Shown here piece by piece: positions 1 through 7,494 of a stretch of 51,495 nt of DNA. The stretch lies in contig MAYW01000007.1 of the NCBI GenBank assembly GCA_001723765.1, positions 1 through 51,495 of the forward strand. Reading direction: 5' to 3'. Numbering within the stretch: position 1 is the stretch's first letter; each line of letters starts with the position of its first letter. The notes below the pieces were generated by a model, which was not told the DNA's origin, did no database searches, and saw only the letters and a list, made by a program, of their open reading frames with translations. The position numbers were made by a program, and so were the translations under genes. This DNA comes from Candidatus Scalindua rubra (GTDB taxonomy: Bacteria; Planctomycetota; Brocadiia; Brocadiales; Scalinduaceae).

Positions 1-45
1 TTGACAAATAAAATAAAAGAGGATTATACCTATGGAGGGCATAAA

Positions 46-279
46 ATGAACGAGGAGAAGCTTCTTAAACGTATTGTTATCAATCCAAAAATAATGCTTG
101 GCAAACCAGTTATCAAAGGAACAAGGTTGACAGTAGAGTTAATTGTTGAGAAAGTTGCCTATGGTGAAACTATAGAAAACCTTAAGAAAGATTATCCCTT
201 TCTAACAGAAGATGATATAAGGGCGGCCTTGTTATATGCGGCTAAGTGTGTAGCTTGTGAGGAAGTATACGTATCATAA
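46..279 (+). CDS. DUF433 family antitoxin-like protein
   Basis: A 77-residue protein with the DUF433 signature: an N-terminal block around 'GKPVIKGTRLTVELIVE' followed by a helix-turn-helix-like stretch ending in 'LTEDDIRAALLYAA'. DUF433 proteins are usually the DNA-binding antitoxin of pairs with DUF5615 PIN-like toxins; that role is family knowledge. I place the start at the ATG at 46 because a GGAGGG ribosome site lies at 34-39; an upstream in-frame TTG at position 1 is less likely. No DUF5615 partner follows: the next gene is a small coiled-coil/membrane protein, so this is either an orphan or its partner lies left of the window. A TTGACA hexamer at 1-6 might be its -35 box. Confidence 0.8.
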   Translation: MNEEKLLKRIVINPKIMLGKPVIKGTRLTVELIVEKVAYGETIENLKKDYPFLTEDDIRAALLYAAKCVACEEVYVS

Positions 280-307
280 ATGGCCAAAGGGGACAACCCC
301 CATATTA

Positions 308-469
308 ATGATGAAAACATTTGAACTTAAAGATCTATCAACTAAAGAAGATATTGCCAATATCAGAATTGACATGGCAAACATGGAGACAAGGATAATC
401 AAGTGGAATGTGGGTACCATAATTGCAGCCGTTGGTATTACTGTTGCAGTTGTGAAGCTGATTAGTTAA
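308..469 (+). CDS. Small coiled-coil protein with C-terminal membrane helix
   Basis: About 53 residues if translation starts at the ATG pair at 308/311. The N-terminal half is a short helix ('LKDLSTKEDIANIRID') and the C-terminal half is one hydrophobic helix ('VGTIIAAVGITVAVVKLI'). It resembles the short end of the DUF1640/coiled-coil-TM proteins that often sit near toxin-antitoxin genes; the longer protein at 925 has the same plan. Function is unknown. It may be a shortened copy, since related proteins usually have a longer coiled coil. It follows the DUF433 gene by about 30 bp and may be co-transcribed. Confidence 0.5.
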   Translation: MMKTFELKDLSTKEDIANIRIDMANMETRIIKWNVGTIIAAVGITVAVVKLIS

Positions 470-651
470 TAGGGACACATCCCTTTTTTTATTTTACAAA
501 CCTCACCCCACCTACGAGGTGGAGCAGCTTATTTTTCCTTTGACAAATAATAGTATTATGTGTAAGTTAATTCTGGTTATAGTAAAGATGTGGAGATTTT
601 AAAATGCCAACAACATTGGAAGAAAGCCCCACACTTTAAGGATTTTAGTTT

Positions 652-903
652 ATGTATTACGTATATTTATTAAAGAGTCAGGTATCTGATAAAGTTTATT
701 TAGGTTACACGAGCGACTTGAAAAGAAGGATTAAGGAACATGCTGAGGGTATGAATAAAACTACAAAGAAAATTTTACCAGTAAAACTCGTATATTATGA
801 GGCATATGGATCCAAAAACGATGCATTGTGTAGAGAAAAAAGATTGAAACAATATGGCGCTGCTTATGGACATTTGAAAAAGAGACTTAAGTGGTCTCTT
901 TAA
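652..903 (+). CDS. GIY-YIG nuclease superfamily protein
   Basis: An 83-residue single-domain GIY-YIG protein of the small UhbP-like type. The paired motif appears as 'YYVYLLKS' and 'VYLGYTSDLKRRIKEH', with the catalytic-type Arg (LKRR) and a later 'EAYGSKNDALCREKRLKQYG', where the Glu residues fit the metal-binding position. Length matches the family of free-standing GIY-YIG domains. Substrates of these small proteins are mostly unknown. The start ATG at 652 directly opens the conserved MYYVYLLKS sequence. It lies among other small accessory genes with no clear operon partner. Confidence 0.85.
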   Translation: MYYVYLLKSQVSDKVYLGYTSDLKRRIKEHAEGMNKTTKKILPVKLVYYEAYGSKNDALCREKRLKQYGAAYGHLKKRLKWSL

Positions 904-924
904 AAGAAGATAAAGTTTAAAAGT

Positions 925-1329
925 GTGGGGGAAGGGAAGGTAGAGGAACATTCTAAGGGTTTAGAGGACATCAAAGACCTCTTAATCGGTCTTGACCAGA
1001 AATTGGACAGAAGGATAGATGCCCTCGACCAAAAGCTGGATAGAAGGGTAGATGCCCTTGACCAGAGGATAAATCACCTTGACCAGAAGATAGATAGAAG
1101 AATTGATGCCCTTGACCAGAAGTTTTCAAAATACTTTCTTTGGATCATAGGTATACAGGTAACTATATTCCTTTCTATAATAGCCATGCTTTTAAAAATA
1201 AGGAGTAGGTCGGTTTCTAACCCGACAAATAATTGTTGTAACAAAAAGGGTAAGAGTCATTACGACTCTTACCCTTTTTTTATTAATGTATTTCCAAATG
1301 AAAGTTTAAAAACCACTTGCACTAATTAG
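925..1329 (+). CDS. Coiled-coil repeat protein with one membrane helix
   Basis: 134 residues from a GTG start. Residues about 20-70 consist of repeated units near 'LDQKLDRRIDA' (five copies, 11-residue spacing), predicting a right-handed or mixed coiled coil. A single hydrophobic helix follows ('FLWIIGIQVTIFLSIIAMLL'). The last ~40 residues are odd: their DNA holds a palindromic 'gtcggtttctaacccgac' repeat and then a complete intrinsic-terminator hairpin (1243-1281). The native C-terminus therefore probably ended soon after the membrane helix, and the tail is read-through of inserted repeat DNA. Function unknown; such proteins commonly accompany nuclease and toxin genes. Confidence 0.6.
   Translation: MGEGKVEEHSKGLEDIKDLLIGLDQKLDRRIDALDQKLDRRVDALDQRINHLDQKIDRRIDALDQKFSKYFLWIIGIQVTIFLSIIAMLLKIRSRSVSNPTNNCCNKKGKSHYDSYPFFINVFPNESLKTTCTN
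1243..1281 (+). terminator. Rho-independent terminator
   Basis: A perfect 16-bp stem (AAAAAGGGTAAGAGTC and its complement) with a 5-nt loop, followed by a run of seven T. It works on the plus strand and is nearly symmetric, so it could act on both strands. It lies inside the apparent 3' end of the coiled-coil reading frame. Confidence 0.85.
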
Positions 1330-1386
1330 GGGAGGATTTAAAATTAAAGCATTTTAAGAGGCTTAGAAATAATTGTTGAAAAAGAC

Positions 1387-1542
1387 GTAATTGCTCAATA
1401 TCAAGTGGTATTATGTACTTCCTTTCGGAAGGATTCCAGCATTAACTACTGGAATCCCTGCAAAGCTGAGCTTAGCTCTGCGAAAGCGGGGTTGACATTC
1501 TCGTTAGATAGCATGATATTCCACTTGATATTGAGCAATTAC
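1387..1542. mobile_element. MITE, 156 bp, with 8-bp target duplication
   Basis: Terminal inverted repeats of about 29-31 bp (left 1387-1415, beginning GTAATTGCTCAATATCAAG; right 1512-1542, the imperfect complement) enclose about 95 bp with no coding capacity. The perfect direct repeat AAAAAGAC flanks it at 1379-1386 and 1543-1550, which is the mark of a transposition event. The interior carries a nested short palindrome (1461-1478). No transposase is encoded, so it would depend on one elsewhere. Confidence 0.85.
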
Positions 1543-1598
1543 AAAAAGACGCTAATGTGATACTTTGAAGTTTTCCATAAAGAGAGGAAAAAATATGA

Positions 1599-2046
1599 AG
1601 GGAAGATAACATAGCGATTAAAAACCTAAAAGACTATTTTAAGAAACATGAGGATGTGGTTATGGCGTTTATATTTGGTTCTCGTGCAAAAGAAAAAGTA
1701 CGACTTCGCTCTGATTGGGATATTGCGGTATATTTTACCCCCCAAAAAGGATATTTAGAATGGGAAGAACAAGACAGGGAATATCTTACAGAAGACCGCA
1801 TGTGGAGCGACTGTGTTGAAATACTTAAGACCGATGACCGTTGATTTAATAGTGCTTAACAGAATCGCAGCAAGTATCGCTGCCACTGCTATACGAGGTA
1901 TTCCTTTGGTTATAAAAGATTACGACTTATGGCTTAAGTTTATGCTTATAATTACACAAGAGGCAGAAGATTATCGGGAGTTCGTAGATGATTATTATGC
2001 CATTAGTCAGCGTTCTACTTCCCTTGCTCCACAGGATAGAGCCTAA
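1599..2046 (+). pseudogene. MNT-type nucleotidyltransferase, frameshifted
   Basis: Minimal nucleotidyltransferase domain with the hallmark 'AFIFGSRAK' (GS-x10-D-x-D region) and 'SDWDIAVYF' giving the two metal-binding Asp. The frame runs from about 1599 (residues 'NIAIKNLKDYFKKHEDVV' precede the GS motif) to 'VEILKTDD', then stops; the protein continues one base out of frame as 'VDLIVLNRIAASIAATAI' to 2046. Removing one C at the CC near 1838 restores a single ~148-residue protein. MNT proteins normally pair with a HEPN toxin, which they AMPylate; no HEPN gene follows. The 5' start is also unclear, because an ATG at 1595 is out of frame. Likely decayed, or a sequence error. Confidence 0.7.
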
Positions 2047-2084
2047 AAAAACCATTTCCTTCAACAAAATATAGCAGCTTCAAA

Positions 2085-2156
2085 TCAAGATAAGGGCTTA
2101 TCCATTTGTTCCAGGATTCCTTCAATTTTAGCTTGTCTTTCTTCTAATTCAGGCAT
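2085..2156 (-). pseudogene. Remnant of coiled-coil protein
   Basis: A 23-codon frame encoding 'MPELEERQAKIEGILEQMDK' and a stop. It looks like the N-terminus of the coiled-coil/membrane proteins found elsewhere in this window, cut off by a stop. It starts 11 bp after the stop of the protease gene upstream on the same strand. Weak evidence because of its length. Confidence 0.3.
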
Positions 2157-2166
2157 GATAAACTTC

Positions 2167-2526
2167 TTAGCCAAGTACCATTGGCAGGGGTTTTAGTTCC
2201 CGCCTAAACGGGTCGAGTATCAATGCGAATCCCTCTAATGTCGTAGCCCCTAATAAAGGCGTGTCTTCGGGTTCACCGAAAATAACCAGAGAATCTCCTC
2301 TCCTTCCTTCATATTCAAAGGCCGCTGTTCCTAATTCCCTTTCTACCTTTTCACCATTTGCCAATATAAATGTTCTTTTTGAATGTGAAGTTATATCCAA
2401 TTTCTCGAGTATTGAACGAGGTACAAGTGTATACACAGCTCCAGAGTCAACCATAAATTCCACTTCTTCTCTTTTTTTAAGATTTGCGGGATTGGCTACA
2501 GTTACTCTTATATAGGTTAAACCCAT
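2167..2526 (-). CDS. Retropepsin-like aspartic protease (clan AA)
   Basis: About 119 residues with the active-site block 'EFMVDSGAVYTLVP' (D-S-G plus hydrophobic flank) and a C-terminal 'LLGATTLEGFALILDP', the second conserved element of bacterial single-domain retropepsins. Such proteins form homodimers, each chain giving one catalytic Asp; physiological targets in bacteria are generally unknown. I choose the ATG at 2526 because GAGGAGG lies just upstream; a start at 2541 would place that ribosome site inside the coding sequence. Confidence 0.8.
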   Translation of the reverse strand: MGLTYIRVTVANPANLKKREEVEFMVDSGAVYTLVPRSILEKLDITSHSKRTFILANGEKVERELGTAAFEYEGRRGDSLVIFGEPEDTPLLGATTLEGFALILDPFRRELKPLPMVLG

Positions 2527-2578
2527 TGCTTTCCTCCTCATTTAGAATGTCGTATTTGTATATTTGATTATAATGTCC

Positions 2579-2694
2579 CAACCTGGCCGAGCCGGAAACT
2601 AAAAGGAGATAGATACCTAACAAAGCTGAGCTTAACTCATGTATGTTCTGGCTCGGCCAGGTTGTTAAATGAAAACCTACGGTTTTCAAACTTT
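2579..2694. repeat. Palindromic repeat family B, copy 1
   Basis: Arms of 19 bp (CAACCTGGCCGAGCCGGAA at 2579-2597 and its near-complement at 2646-2664) followed by a GAAAACC-TAC-GGTTTTC hairpin and the tail CAAACTTTCCCTT. A second full copy lies at 4854-4950, and half copies lie near 6752 and 14122. This copy has a short palindrome (2621-2638) nested in its loop. Confidence 0.8.
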
Positions 2695-2839
2695 CCCTTG
2701 TTGTATAGAAGAATAGCTAAATTATAAAGTTGTTTGATTTGTTATTTTTGTGCATCGGGAGCCCCTCCCAATGCTAATCCTTATGCTCTCTCCTTCAGGA
2801 TTGATTTCGAGAGGGACTCCCGAAATACAAAGAACACGT

Positions 2840-2936
2840 AGGTCGGGTTTCTTACCCGACATATCCACATCATTTCGGCGCATATGGAAATGCGCCCTAC
2901 GTGGTTTGCACACAACACCTAACACACCGAAGGTGT
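2840..2936. repeat. Small hairpin repeats
   Basis: Contains GTCGGGTTTCTTACCCGAC, an imperfect palindrome also seen near 1207 and 6847, and a 'ggcgcatatggaaatgcgcc' hairpin related to one near 6786. Non-coding repeat DNA between the protease and the tRNA. Confidence 0.6.
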
Positions 2937-3070
2937 GGTAAAACAGTCTATAAGGTGACAATTTCCAGTCAAAAAAAGCAGAAATTGTCGGCTTAGAGAC
3001 TAACAATAGCTTTTGGTTAAATATACTCTTAGGTATTGAAAATGTCAAGGTATAGATTCTATTGTAGTGA

Positions 3071-3146
3071 TCGGGGCGAGCCGATTCGAACGGCCGACCT
3101 CGGCGTCCCGAACGCCGCGCTCTAAACCAAGCTGAGCTACGCCCCG
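3071..3146 (-). tRNA. tRNA-Pro (anticodon CGG)
   Basis: Folds as a complete cloverleaf: acceptor CGGGGCG/CGCCCCG with A73, D stem GCTC/GAGC, anticodon stem CGGCG/CGCCG with loop TTCGGGA (anticodon CGG, reading CCG), and T arm containing GTTCGAAT. The C1-G72 pair fits bacterial proline tRNA. The 3' CCA is not encoded. Confidence 0.95.
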
Positions 3147-3156
3147 TGTGTCGCTG

Positions 3157-3462
3157 TGGTACTACGAATTATGAAAATTCTAGATTCCCTGTTTGCCTGC
3201 ACGGATGAATCCGTTCGGACGGGCATACTCAGCAGGCGATGCCACGGGAATGACAGATAATACAATTGCGAACTTCAATGCTGGTTCAGACCTGCCCGCC
3301 TGAAAGACTGTGTCGGGCAGGCAGTCTGACCGAAATGTTTAGTTCAATCTTGCAGATTGAACCGAAACGTTTAGGTTCAGGCTACAAGCCTGAACCATCT
3401 GTAGCAATTTTTCGAAGAAAAATTGCCATGATGCCATAAATTGGCGACCGAAGGGAGCCAAT
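3157..3462. repeat. Repeat-rich spacer with MITE-A fragment
   Basis: Begins with a partial copy of repeat family A ('gaaaattctagattccctg' ... 'gccacgggaatgacag', about 3172-3250), then hairpins built from 'cctgcccgcctgaa/ggttcag' units (3288-3400) that recur near 5330 and 37400, and a hairpin around 'caatttttcgaagaaaaattg' (about 3406). No gene seen. Confidence 0.65.
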
Positions 3463-4812
3463 TTATATGTTTAGTATCCTTTTTGCAATCTCAAAGTAAA
3501 TAATAATTCCCGTTACGTCGATTATAGTGGTGATGAGTGGTGCAGACACGATTGCCGGATCAAGTCTAAGATAGCGGAATATAAGTGGTGTAGCGGCTCC
3601 AGCTAGATTTCCCACAGCAACGACTGTTGTTACAGAGATGCCTACAGTGATCCCCAACATTGTGTTCTTGAGCAAAATTATTGCTATAAAAAATGCCGTA
3701 GTCCCAAGAACAGCGCCTATGACAATACCGGCGCAAGTTTCTCTTACAAGTACTTTCCACCATTGCCTTAACGTTAATTCTCCTGTTGCCAGGGCTCTTA
3801 CTACGAGTGTAGATGATTGTGAACCGATATTGCCTCCAGCACCCATTAACATTGGTATAAAATATGCGAGCGCTATTATTGAACTGAGAGCCAACGAATA
3901 CTTTTGGAGAAGCTTTCCAGAGATGGTGGCTGCCAGGATTAAGACAAATAACCATACCACTCTTCCGGAAAGGTGTTTAAAGAATCCTGAGCGAAAATAT
4001 TTTTCTTCTGGTAATTGAATTGCTGCCATTTTATGGAAATCTTCGGTTGCTTCTTCCTCCGCTATATCGAGAATGTCGTCAACCGTAATAATACCAACAA
4101 GACGATTTTCACTATCAACAACAGGTAAAGATAGGAAATCATACTTTTGAATAACCTTTACAGCTTCTTCTTGATCGTCAGTCGTATTTATTTTAAAAAC
4201 ATTTTCAATCATTATTTCACTTATTTTTTGGTCAGGTTTTGCTAAAATGATATCCTTGAGTGAAGCCACACCACAAAGTATCCTCTTTTCATTAATTGCA
4301 TAACACGTATATATTGTTTCTCTATCAGGACCAGTCTTCCTTATATGTTCTAGCGCTTCTGAAACGGTTATTTCAGTTCTTAGGTCCACATATTCAGTAG
4401 TCATTACCCTTCCAGCTGATTGTGGTGGATAATTTAGCAATAAATTTGCTTCGTCTCTTTCTTCTTTTGGTAATAACTTCAGGAGTTTATTTACTACAGA
4501 AGCCGGAAGCTCGTCAAGGAGTTGTGTCCTATCATCTGGACTCATTTCCAGCAGGATTTCTTTTACCCGTTGTTCAGTGAAGTATCTGAGCAACTCTTCT
4601 TCCTCTTCTGGATCAAGGAGGGAAAAGACTTCTGCAATCTTTGTTTTGTCAAGTACACGGAATGCTATTACCCTTTCTGTGGGTTCTAGTTCTCGTATAA
4701 TGTCCGCAATATCTGCTGGATGGATTTCTCTTAAGATAAGGCTTAATCCTTTGAGGTTTTTGCTATCAATGAGTTCCTTTAATTCAGGTGTAAATATTTT
4801 ATACCACTTCAT
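3463..4812 (-). CDS. mgtE: Magnesium transporter MgtE
   Basis: 449 residues, the normal length of the family. Order of domains: N-terminal helical superhelix (about 1-130, 'LSLILREIHPADIADIIREL', 'LLDELPASVVNKLLKLLP'), two CBS domains (about 135-255, with 'RVMTTEYVDLRTEITVSEAL' and 'FLSLPVVDSENRLVGIITVDD'), then five membrane helices (about 285-449) with the channel-lining 'PMLMGAGGNIGSQSSTLVVRAL' typical of MgtE. The protein is a Mg2+-gated homodimeric channel in the inner membrane; cytosolic domains close the pore when Mg2+ is high. I see no Mg-sensing leader upstream: the spacer there is repeat DNA. Confidence 0.95.
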   Translation of the reverse strand: MKWYKIFTPELKELIDSKNLKGLSLILREIHPADIADIIRELEPTERVIAFRVLDKTKIAEVFSLLDPEEEEELLRYFTEQRVKEILLEMSPDDRTQLLDELPASVVNKLLKLLPKEERDEANLLLNYPPQSAGRVMTTEYVDLRTEITVSEALEHIRKTGPDRETIYTCYAINEKRILCGVASLKDIILAKPDQKISEIMIENVFKINTTDDQEEAVKVIQKYDFLSLPVVDSENRLVGIITVDDILDIAEEEATEDFHKMAAIQLPEEKYFRSGFFKHLSGRVVWLFVLILAATISGKLLQKYSLALSSIIALAYFIPMLMGAGGNIGSQSSTLVVRALATGELTLRQWWKVLVRETCAGIVIGAVLGTTAFFIAIILLKNTMLGITVGISVTTVVAVGNLAGAATPLIFRYLRLDPAIVSAPLITTIIDVTGIIIYFEIAKRILNI

Positions 4813-4853
4813 AATAAATTAGCTCACTCAGCTCATAAAAAGTTTAAAGCGCC

Positions 4854-4950
4854 CAACCTGGACAAGCCAGAACCAAAAAGGTAAATAATTCATTTATTCT
4901 GGCTTGTCCAGGTTGTCAAATGAAAACCTACGGTTTTCAAACTTTCCCTT
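4854..4950. repeat. Palindromic repeat family B, copy 2
   Basis: 19-bp arms CAACCTGGACAAGCCAGAA (4854-4872) and the exact complement (4897-4915), then hairpin GAAAACC-TAC-GGTTTTC (4922-4938) and CAAACTTTCCCTT. It lacks the nested palindrome seen in copy 1. It lies just upstream of mgtE and may influence its leader transcript. Confidence 0.85.
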
Positions 4951-5525
4951 AAGGTATAAATGGAAAATACCACAACATATAAAGAATAGCGAACTTATTG
5001 CCCTTCGGGCAGCCTCCGGTCGCCAACACGTCATCCCTTCGCTTCACTCAAGGGCAAGTCTGAGGGAGGAATGACTGAAGAATCTATTTACTGAAATCTC
5101 ACTAACCCCACGAAACATCATTGGCTTACTAACAAGAGATTTTTCGCTTCTCTCCGTTTTGCTCAGAATGACAATGGTGTATCTTATTGCTTTACCCGCC
5201 AGAACGACATGTCGGGCTGGCAAGCCTGAACCATCTGTAGCTCTTCGCTTTCTGTCATGCTGAATCGTTGGTTGTTTCCTGGATAGCTTATTTCAGCATC
5301 TACGTCAGAGATCCTGAAACCTGCCCGACTTACAGTCATTCAGGCGGGTAAGCCTCCCAAAGTGGGCATGCCAGGATTCAGGATTACAATTGAGATCGTT
5401 CCAGAGCCTTCGTTTAGCAATCGTTGTTGATGTAAGGGTGGGCATTGCCCACCATTTTGTTTACAATTGCAGAACGTTTCTGGTGGGCAATGCCCACCCT
5501 AATGTCAAAAAGTCCGCTATAGGAG
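4951..5525. repeat. Spacer of dispersed hairpin repeats
   Basis: No credible gene. Includes a 'gtcatcccttcgcttcactcaagg' type block near 5032, 'ctgcccgactt...caggcggg' hairpins near 5310-5345, and a GTAAGGGTGGGCATTGCCCACC element whose two palindromic halves span 5432-5502. The same TGGGCA(T/C)TGCCCA palindromes recur at 16245, 28649 and 42720. Confidence 0.6.
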
Positions 5526-6752
5526 TTATTTTGCTAATGTTCTCAAGCTGGAGCCGGAACGGTAGAAGGGGTGGTAATATAATCCACAGCATCTTGAGCA
5601 AATTGGCAGAAAATTGTTTTTGATAAACTTCCTGAACTTTCTGGATTTGCTACTATTCCATATTTCTGAAAATCTTTCAGATTTAATATTTCCTAATATG
5701 TAGTCAGGGTTATCATTACAAAAAACCGCATCACCATTAGGATATATCATTATATGTGTCCAGGGAGCAATACAACGTTTAATCTTCTTTCTTGATTTGC
5801 TTCCGTTATAAAAAATATCTTGTGAGGTAGAATAATAATGTGGTATGTCAGAAACCTTTATAGCAGGGAAGAATGCAAGTTGGAACTTATATTTTTTGGA
5901 AAGTAATTGTGAAATGCTCTTCTGTAGAGAATGGGGATCTATTTTTATTTCGTCATCAACCCATCCTTGCCATGAAGGCGCATAACATTGGAATGACCTT
6001 CCCATCAAATTTTCGTAATTTCTACCTGTTCTTGTATTATTAAAGTATGGATGTTTAATAAGTAGCATTTCAAAGCCTAGTTTTTCAGTTGTATCAGTAA
6101 TATTTTCTAAATATGGGAATGAAAGATCGCTTATGGTGAATACCTGACATAATAGCGGCCTTTGTTTATTCATTTTTTCCTTTGCATTAATGATTTTTTT
6201 TATTCCTGATGAAATCTTTTGAAAACCATCATGAACATCTCTAATCTTATTGTGAGCATCTTCTGGACCATCTATCGAAATATATAACACGTCTACTCCA
6301 AGTTTAACAATATCATTAGCATAATTCTCGAGGAGTGTTCCATTTGTGATTATCCAACAGATTAGGTTTTTCTGTTTTATATATTTTATTAACCTTATTA
6401 TGTCTTTATAATAAAATGGTTCACCTCCTGTTATGAAAATTGTTGGTGAGAATTTTGAAACATCGTTTATTAATTCCTCAAAAACATCAATATTCATGTT
6501 CTCTCTTAAAAAGTTAGCATCTTTCTTATAATAATTGCCGGTTTCACCCCATTGTCCACATTTTTTGCAGCGCAAATTACATAAATAAGTTGGCATTAAG
6601 TGTATAAGATAAGGTGAAAAACTGTATCCAGTGTTAAGTCGGCCATCTATCTGAAAAGAGAACAATCTTGTAACCCATTTCATCATCTTTACGTCTGAAA
6701 AAGGGTTTCTTCTTGACATCTTTATGATGTTTGAAATGGTATCCATAATCAT
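5526..6752 (-). CDS. Radical SAM/SPASM domain protein
   Basis: About 408 residues. The radical SAM cluster motif is CNLRCKKC (C-x3-C-x2-C), followed by 'FITGGEPFYYKDIIRLIKY' (GGE motif binding SAM). The C-terminus has SPASM-type cysteines ('CIAPWTHIMIYPNGDAVFC' and 'CSRCC') that bind additional iron-sulfur clusters, as in peptide- and cofactor-modifying enzymes. No precursor peptide gene is seen next to it, so the substrate is unknown. The frame extends upstream to 6788, but those codons come from a family-B repeat half copy, so the ATG at 6752 or 6746 is the better start. Low-GC coding like its neighbours. Confidence 0.8.
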   Translation of the reverse strand: MIMDTISNIIKMSRRNPFSDVKMMKWVTRLFSFQIDGRLNTGYSFSPYLIHLMPTYLCNLRCKKCGQWGETGNYYKKDANFLRENMNIDVFEELINDVSKFSPTIFITGGEPFYYKDIIRLIKYIKQKNLICWIITNGTLLENYANDIVKLGVDVLYISIDGPEDAHNKIRDVHDGFQKISSGIKKIINAKEKMNKQRPLLCQVFTISDLSFPYLENITDTTEKLGFEMLLIKHPYFNNTRTGRNYENLMGRSFQCYAPSWQGWVDDEIKIDPHSLQKSISQLLSKKYKFQLAFFPAIKVSDIPHYYSTSQDIFYNGSKSRKKIKRCIAPWTHIMIYPNGDAVFCNDNPDYILGNIKSERFSEIWNSSKSRKFRKFIKNNFLPICSRCCGLYYHPFYRSGSSLRTLAK

Positions 6753-7494
6753 AAGCTGGACGAGCCAGTACCAAAAGGTTTTGTACAAGTAGGGCGCGTT
6801 TCCTGAAATGAATTCAGGACAGGTCTTACGCGCCGAATATAATTGTGTCGGGTAAGAAACCCGACATGCTTGATGTCTTTGTGGCGTAAAAGTTACCGAA
6901 GGCCTAATTTAAATAAATGTAAGCCGTTGAATATTTGCCACAGCGAATTCCGCCAAAACTGCCTTGAGTGTCCATGTTCGCCTCTTGTAGGGAAGCCTTC
7001 CATGGTGGTGAATTCCCTTAACTATCCCTGCCTATCGGCAGGCATTGACAGTTAGTCCCAACACCCGCCAGAATGAGTATCTGGCTGGCAGTCTGGATGT
7101 AGACACTGCCGTGGGTATGAATTTGTGTAGCGGGAAACGATTATATTACAAATAATAGTAAAAAAATGCGAAAGACGCAAGATGAAAAATGGTCTAATCT
7201 CTATTTTCTGTTAATGAAGGGAGAAGGATCTTTACCCCGTAAAATCCAGAAAGCTCCGGACTTCATCCCGTAGATATTATCAACGGGACTTCAGGTCGGA
7301 GATAAATGGTAAGGTAAAAGATAAAGTAGAAAAAGCCCTGTCCTTCAGGGCAGGCCCGCCTGCAAAGCTGACATCAGCTGAGATCTGGTTTAGCTCATGC
7401 CATTAGTCGCCCGCCCGTGCCGGTACGGACGGGGGCAGGGATATTCGGGGTTTACTACATTTGAGGATAACAATACGTTTACCATAAGACACTT
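6753..7494. repeat. Repeat-rich spacer, no gene
   Basis: Holds a half copy of repeat B (6752-6775), a 'gcgcg...cgcgcc' hairpin (6792-6835), the GTCGGGTAAGAAACCCGAC palindrome (6848), a long imperfect hairpin at 7254-7303 (CCGGACTTCATCCCGT facing ACGGGACTTCAGGTCGG), a GCCCTG-TCCTT-CAGGGC hairpin at 7335-7351 and a longer variant of the 'CAAAGCTGA...TTTAGCTC' palindrome at 7363-7396. No supported reading frame. Confidence 0.6.

Noticed and set aside
2722-3048. 108-codon minus frame upstream of the tRNA
   Set aside because: Made of palindromic repeat DNA; no domain and no ribosome site.
3755-3955. Overlapping frame within mgtE
   Set aside because: Shadow frame of a complete MgtE; no independent features.
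4813-4990. Mg2+ riboswitch before mgtE
   Set aside because: The upstream DNA is a copy of repeat family B; no M-box-like structure recognised.
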